The position numbers and the translations under genes were made by a program. From JBDSEG01 sp039920165 (GTDB lineage Bacteria > Pseudomonadota > Gammaproteobacteria > Burkholderiales > Burkholderiaceae_C), in the NCBI GenBank assembly GCA_039920165.1, contig JBDSEG010000408.1:1-5904 (forward strand): 5,904 bases of DNA. The letters are read 5' to 3'. Positions 4,569 through 5,904 of this stretch are shown here, in pieces. The number at the start of each line of letters is the position of its first letter. Position 1 is the first letter of the stretch. Under the pieces are notes generated by a model that was not told the origin of the DNA, did not search any database, and saw only the letters and a list, made by a program, of their open reading frames with translations.

Positions 4569-5904
4569 ATGCACGCATTCCATCGCCGCGGCGCGGCGCG
4601 TTCTGCTCGCGCCCGCCAGCGCCAACGCTGCAGCCCCGGCCGCTCCCACCTCATCGCCGCGGCGGCGGCTGCGGCGCTCGCGCCGGTAGCCTGGGCCGGT
4701 GGCGAGCAGACGCTGGAGACGGTCATCGTGACCGGCAGCGCCAACGCCCAGGTCGGCGTCGCCGACTCGGCCAGCGTCGGCACCGTCAGCCAGAAGCAGC
4801 TCGAAGCGCGCACCGTCTATCGTCCCGGCGAACTGCTCGAATCCACGCCCGGCCTCATCGTCAGCCAGCACAGCGGCGAGGGCAAGGCGAACCAGTTCTA
4901 CCTGCGCGGCTTCAACCTCGACCACGGCACCGACCTGCGAACCACGGTCGACGGCATGCTCGTCAACCAGCGCAGCCACGGCCACGGCCAGGGCTGGACC
5001 GACCTCAACTTCCTGATCCCGGAACTGGCGACCAGCCTGCGCTACAAGAAAGGGCCTTACTCGGCAAGCGAGGGCGACTTCTCGTCTGCCGGCGCGGTCG
5101 AAATCGTCTATGCCGACGCGCTGCCGCAGGGAATCGCGCATTTCGGCTTCGGCAAGAACGGCTACCGCCGTGCGCTGCTGGCCGATTCGCCCGGCTTCGG
5201 CTCGGGCAAGCTGCTGTATGCGCTGGAAGTGCAGCGCAACGACGGGCCGTACACCCGCCCGGACGACTTCCGCAAGCTCAACGGCGTGCTGCGCTACGCA
5301 CAGGGCGACCAGGCCAACGGCTGGAACGTGACCGCGATGGGCTACGAGGGGCGCTGGAACGCGACCGACCAGATCCCGCTTCGCGCGGTGGAAAGCGGCC
5401 AGCTCGGCCGCTTCGATCTGATCGACCCGACCGACGGCGGCAAAGCGCACCGCTACAGCCTGTCGGGCGGCTGGCGGCAAAGCTCTGGCACCAGCTCGAC
5501 CGCGGTCAACGCCTATGTCGCGCACTGGAAGCTCGATTTGTTTTCCAACTTCACCTACTTCCTCGACAACCCGGTCGACGGCGACCAATTCGCGCAGCCT
5601 GACAAGCGCACCATGACCGCGATCAACGCCCGCCACGTGCGTGCCACCGACTGGTTCGGCCGCGCCGGCGAGAACGAGTTCGGCGTCCAGCTGCAGAGCG
5701 ACCGGATCGACAACGGCCTGCTCACGACCAAGGCGCGCGAGACGCTGTCGACCGTGCGTCGCGACCGCATCGTTGAAAGCAGCCTCGGCGCCTGGGTCCA
5801 GAACGCGACGCCGTGGACGCCGACCTTCCGCACCGTGCTCGGCCTGCGCGCCGACAGCTACCGCTTCAAGGTGCGCAGCGACCGGGACGCCAACTCGGGC
5901 ACCG
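4569..5904 (+). CDS. TonB-dependent outer-membrane receptor, C-terminus cut off by the window edge
   Basis: The first 445 residues of an outer-membrane active-transport receptor, open at the right edge; family members are usually near 650-750 residues, so roughly a third is missing. The N-terminus has an unusually long Arg-rich region (1-26), an Ala-rich hydrophobic core and a probable cleavage site after AWA at 41-43. ETVIVTG (50-56) fits a TonB box. The plug domain spans about 60-180, with RPGELLESTPGLIVSQHSG (85-103), NQFYLRGFNLDHGTD (108-122), VDGMLVNQRSHGHGQGW (127-143) and SAGAVEIVYAD (173-183). Amphipathic barrel strands follow. Receptors with this NLDHGTD...SHxHGQG plug pattern are widespread in proteobacteria, but I know of no established substrate. 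The His pair H137/H139 in the plug and the His/Cys-rich exported protein encoded upstream suggest a metal or metal complex. TonB, ExbB and ExbD are not in the window. Confidence 0.93.
   Translation, partial: MHAFHRRGAARSARARQRQRCSPGRSHLIAAAAAAALAPVAWAGGEQTLETVIVTGSANAQVGVADSASVGTVSQKQLEARTVYRPGELLESTPGLIVSQHSGEGKANQFYLRGFNLDHGTDLRTTVDGMLVNQRSHGHGQGWTDLNFLIPELATSLRYKKGPYSASEGDFSSAGAVEIVYADALPQGIAHFGFGKNGYRRALLADSPGFGSGKLLYALEVQRNDGPYTRPDDFRKLNGVLRYAQGDQANGWNVTAMGYEGRWNATDQIPLRAVESGQLGRFDLIDPTDGGKAHRYSLSGGWRQSSGTSSTAVNAYVAHWKLDLFSNFTYFLDNPVDGDQFAQPDKRTMTAINARHVRATDWFGRAGENEFGVQLQSDRIDNGLLTTKARETLSTVRRDRIVESSLGAWVQNATPWTPTFRTVLGLRADSYRFKVRSDRDANSGT

Noticed and set aside
4407..5636. Minus-strand open frame of 409 codons opposite the TonB receptor
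   Set aside because: It mirrors the receptor frame. The plus strand has a strong ribosome binding site, signal peptide, TonB box and plug motifs, so the antisense frame is a shadow.

Overview
This is a GC-rich window with strong G/C preference at third codon positions. It contains a Cache-HAMP-PAS sensor, an HD-GYP protein and a TonB-dependent receptor, which points to a Gram-negative proteobacterium with an outer membrane. A betaproteobacterium of the Azoarcus/Thauera type is my best guess, but this is an impression and not a sequence match. There are five genes, two of them cut by the window edges. I see no rRNA, tRNA, insertion sequence or CRISPR array.

Layout: (1) positions 1-1304, minus strand, hold the N-terminal 434 residues of a membrane sensor (dCache, HAMP, start of a PAS domain) whose output domain lies off the left edge. 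(2) A 218-base divergent spacer follows. (3) Positions 1523-2416, plus strand, encode a lipoprotein-type alpha/beta hydrolase starting at GTG. (4) Positions 2418-3842, minus strand, encode a cytoplasmic protein with two HD-GYP-like halves; the first half has lost its catalytic residues and the second is intact. It converges on the hydrolase with one base between the stop codons. (5) After a 130-base divergent spacer, positions 3973-4410 encode a small exported protein rich in His with a Cys cluster. (6) A 158-base leader able to form three hairpins precedes (7) a TonB-dependent outer-membrane receptor from 4569, which runs off the right edge.

Two functional themes emerge. The sensor and the HD-GYP protein both look like signal-transduction parts; the second is very probably a cyclic-di-GMP phosphodiesterase, and sensors of the first type often end in GGDEF or EAL domains, although that end is not visible here. 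The His/Cys-rich exported protein and the TonB receptor, which has its own His-Gly-His motif in the plug, form a co-directional pair that may acquire or handle a metal or metal chelate. The substrate cannot be read from the sequence. The least ordinary signals are the hairpin-rich leader ending two bases before the receptor's ribosome binding site, the His/Cys-rich partner protein, and the degenerate first HD-GYP half.
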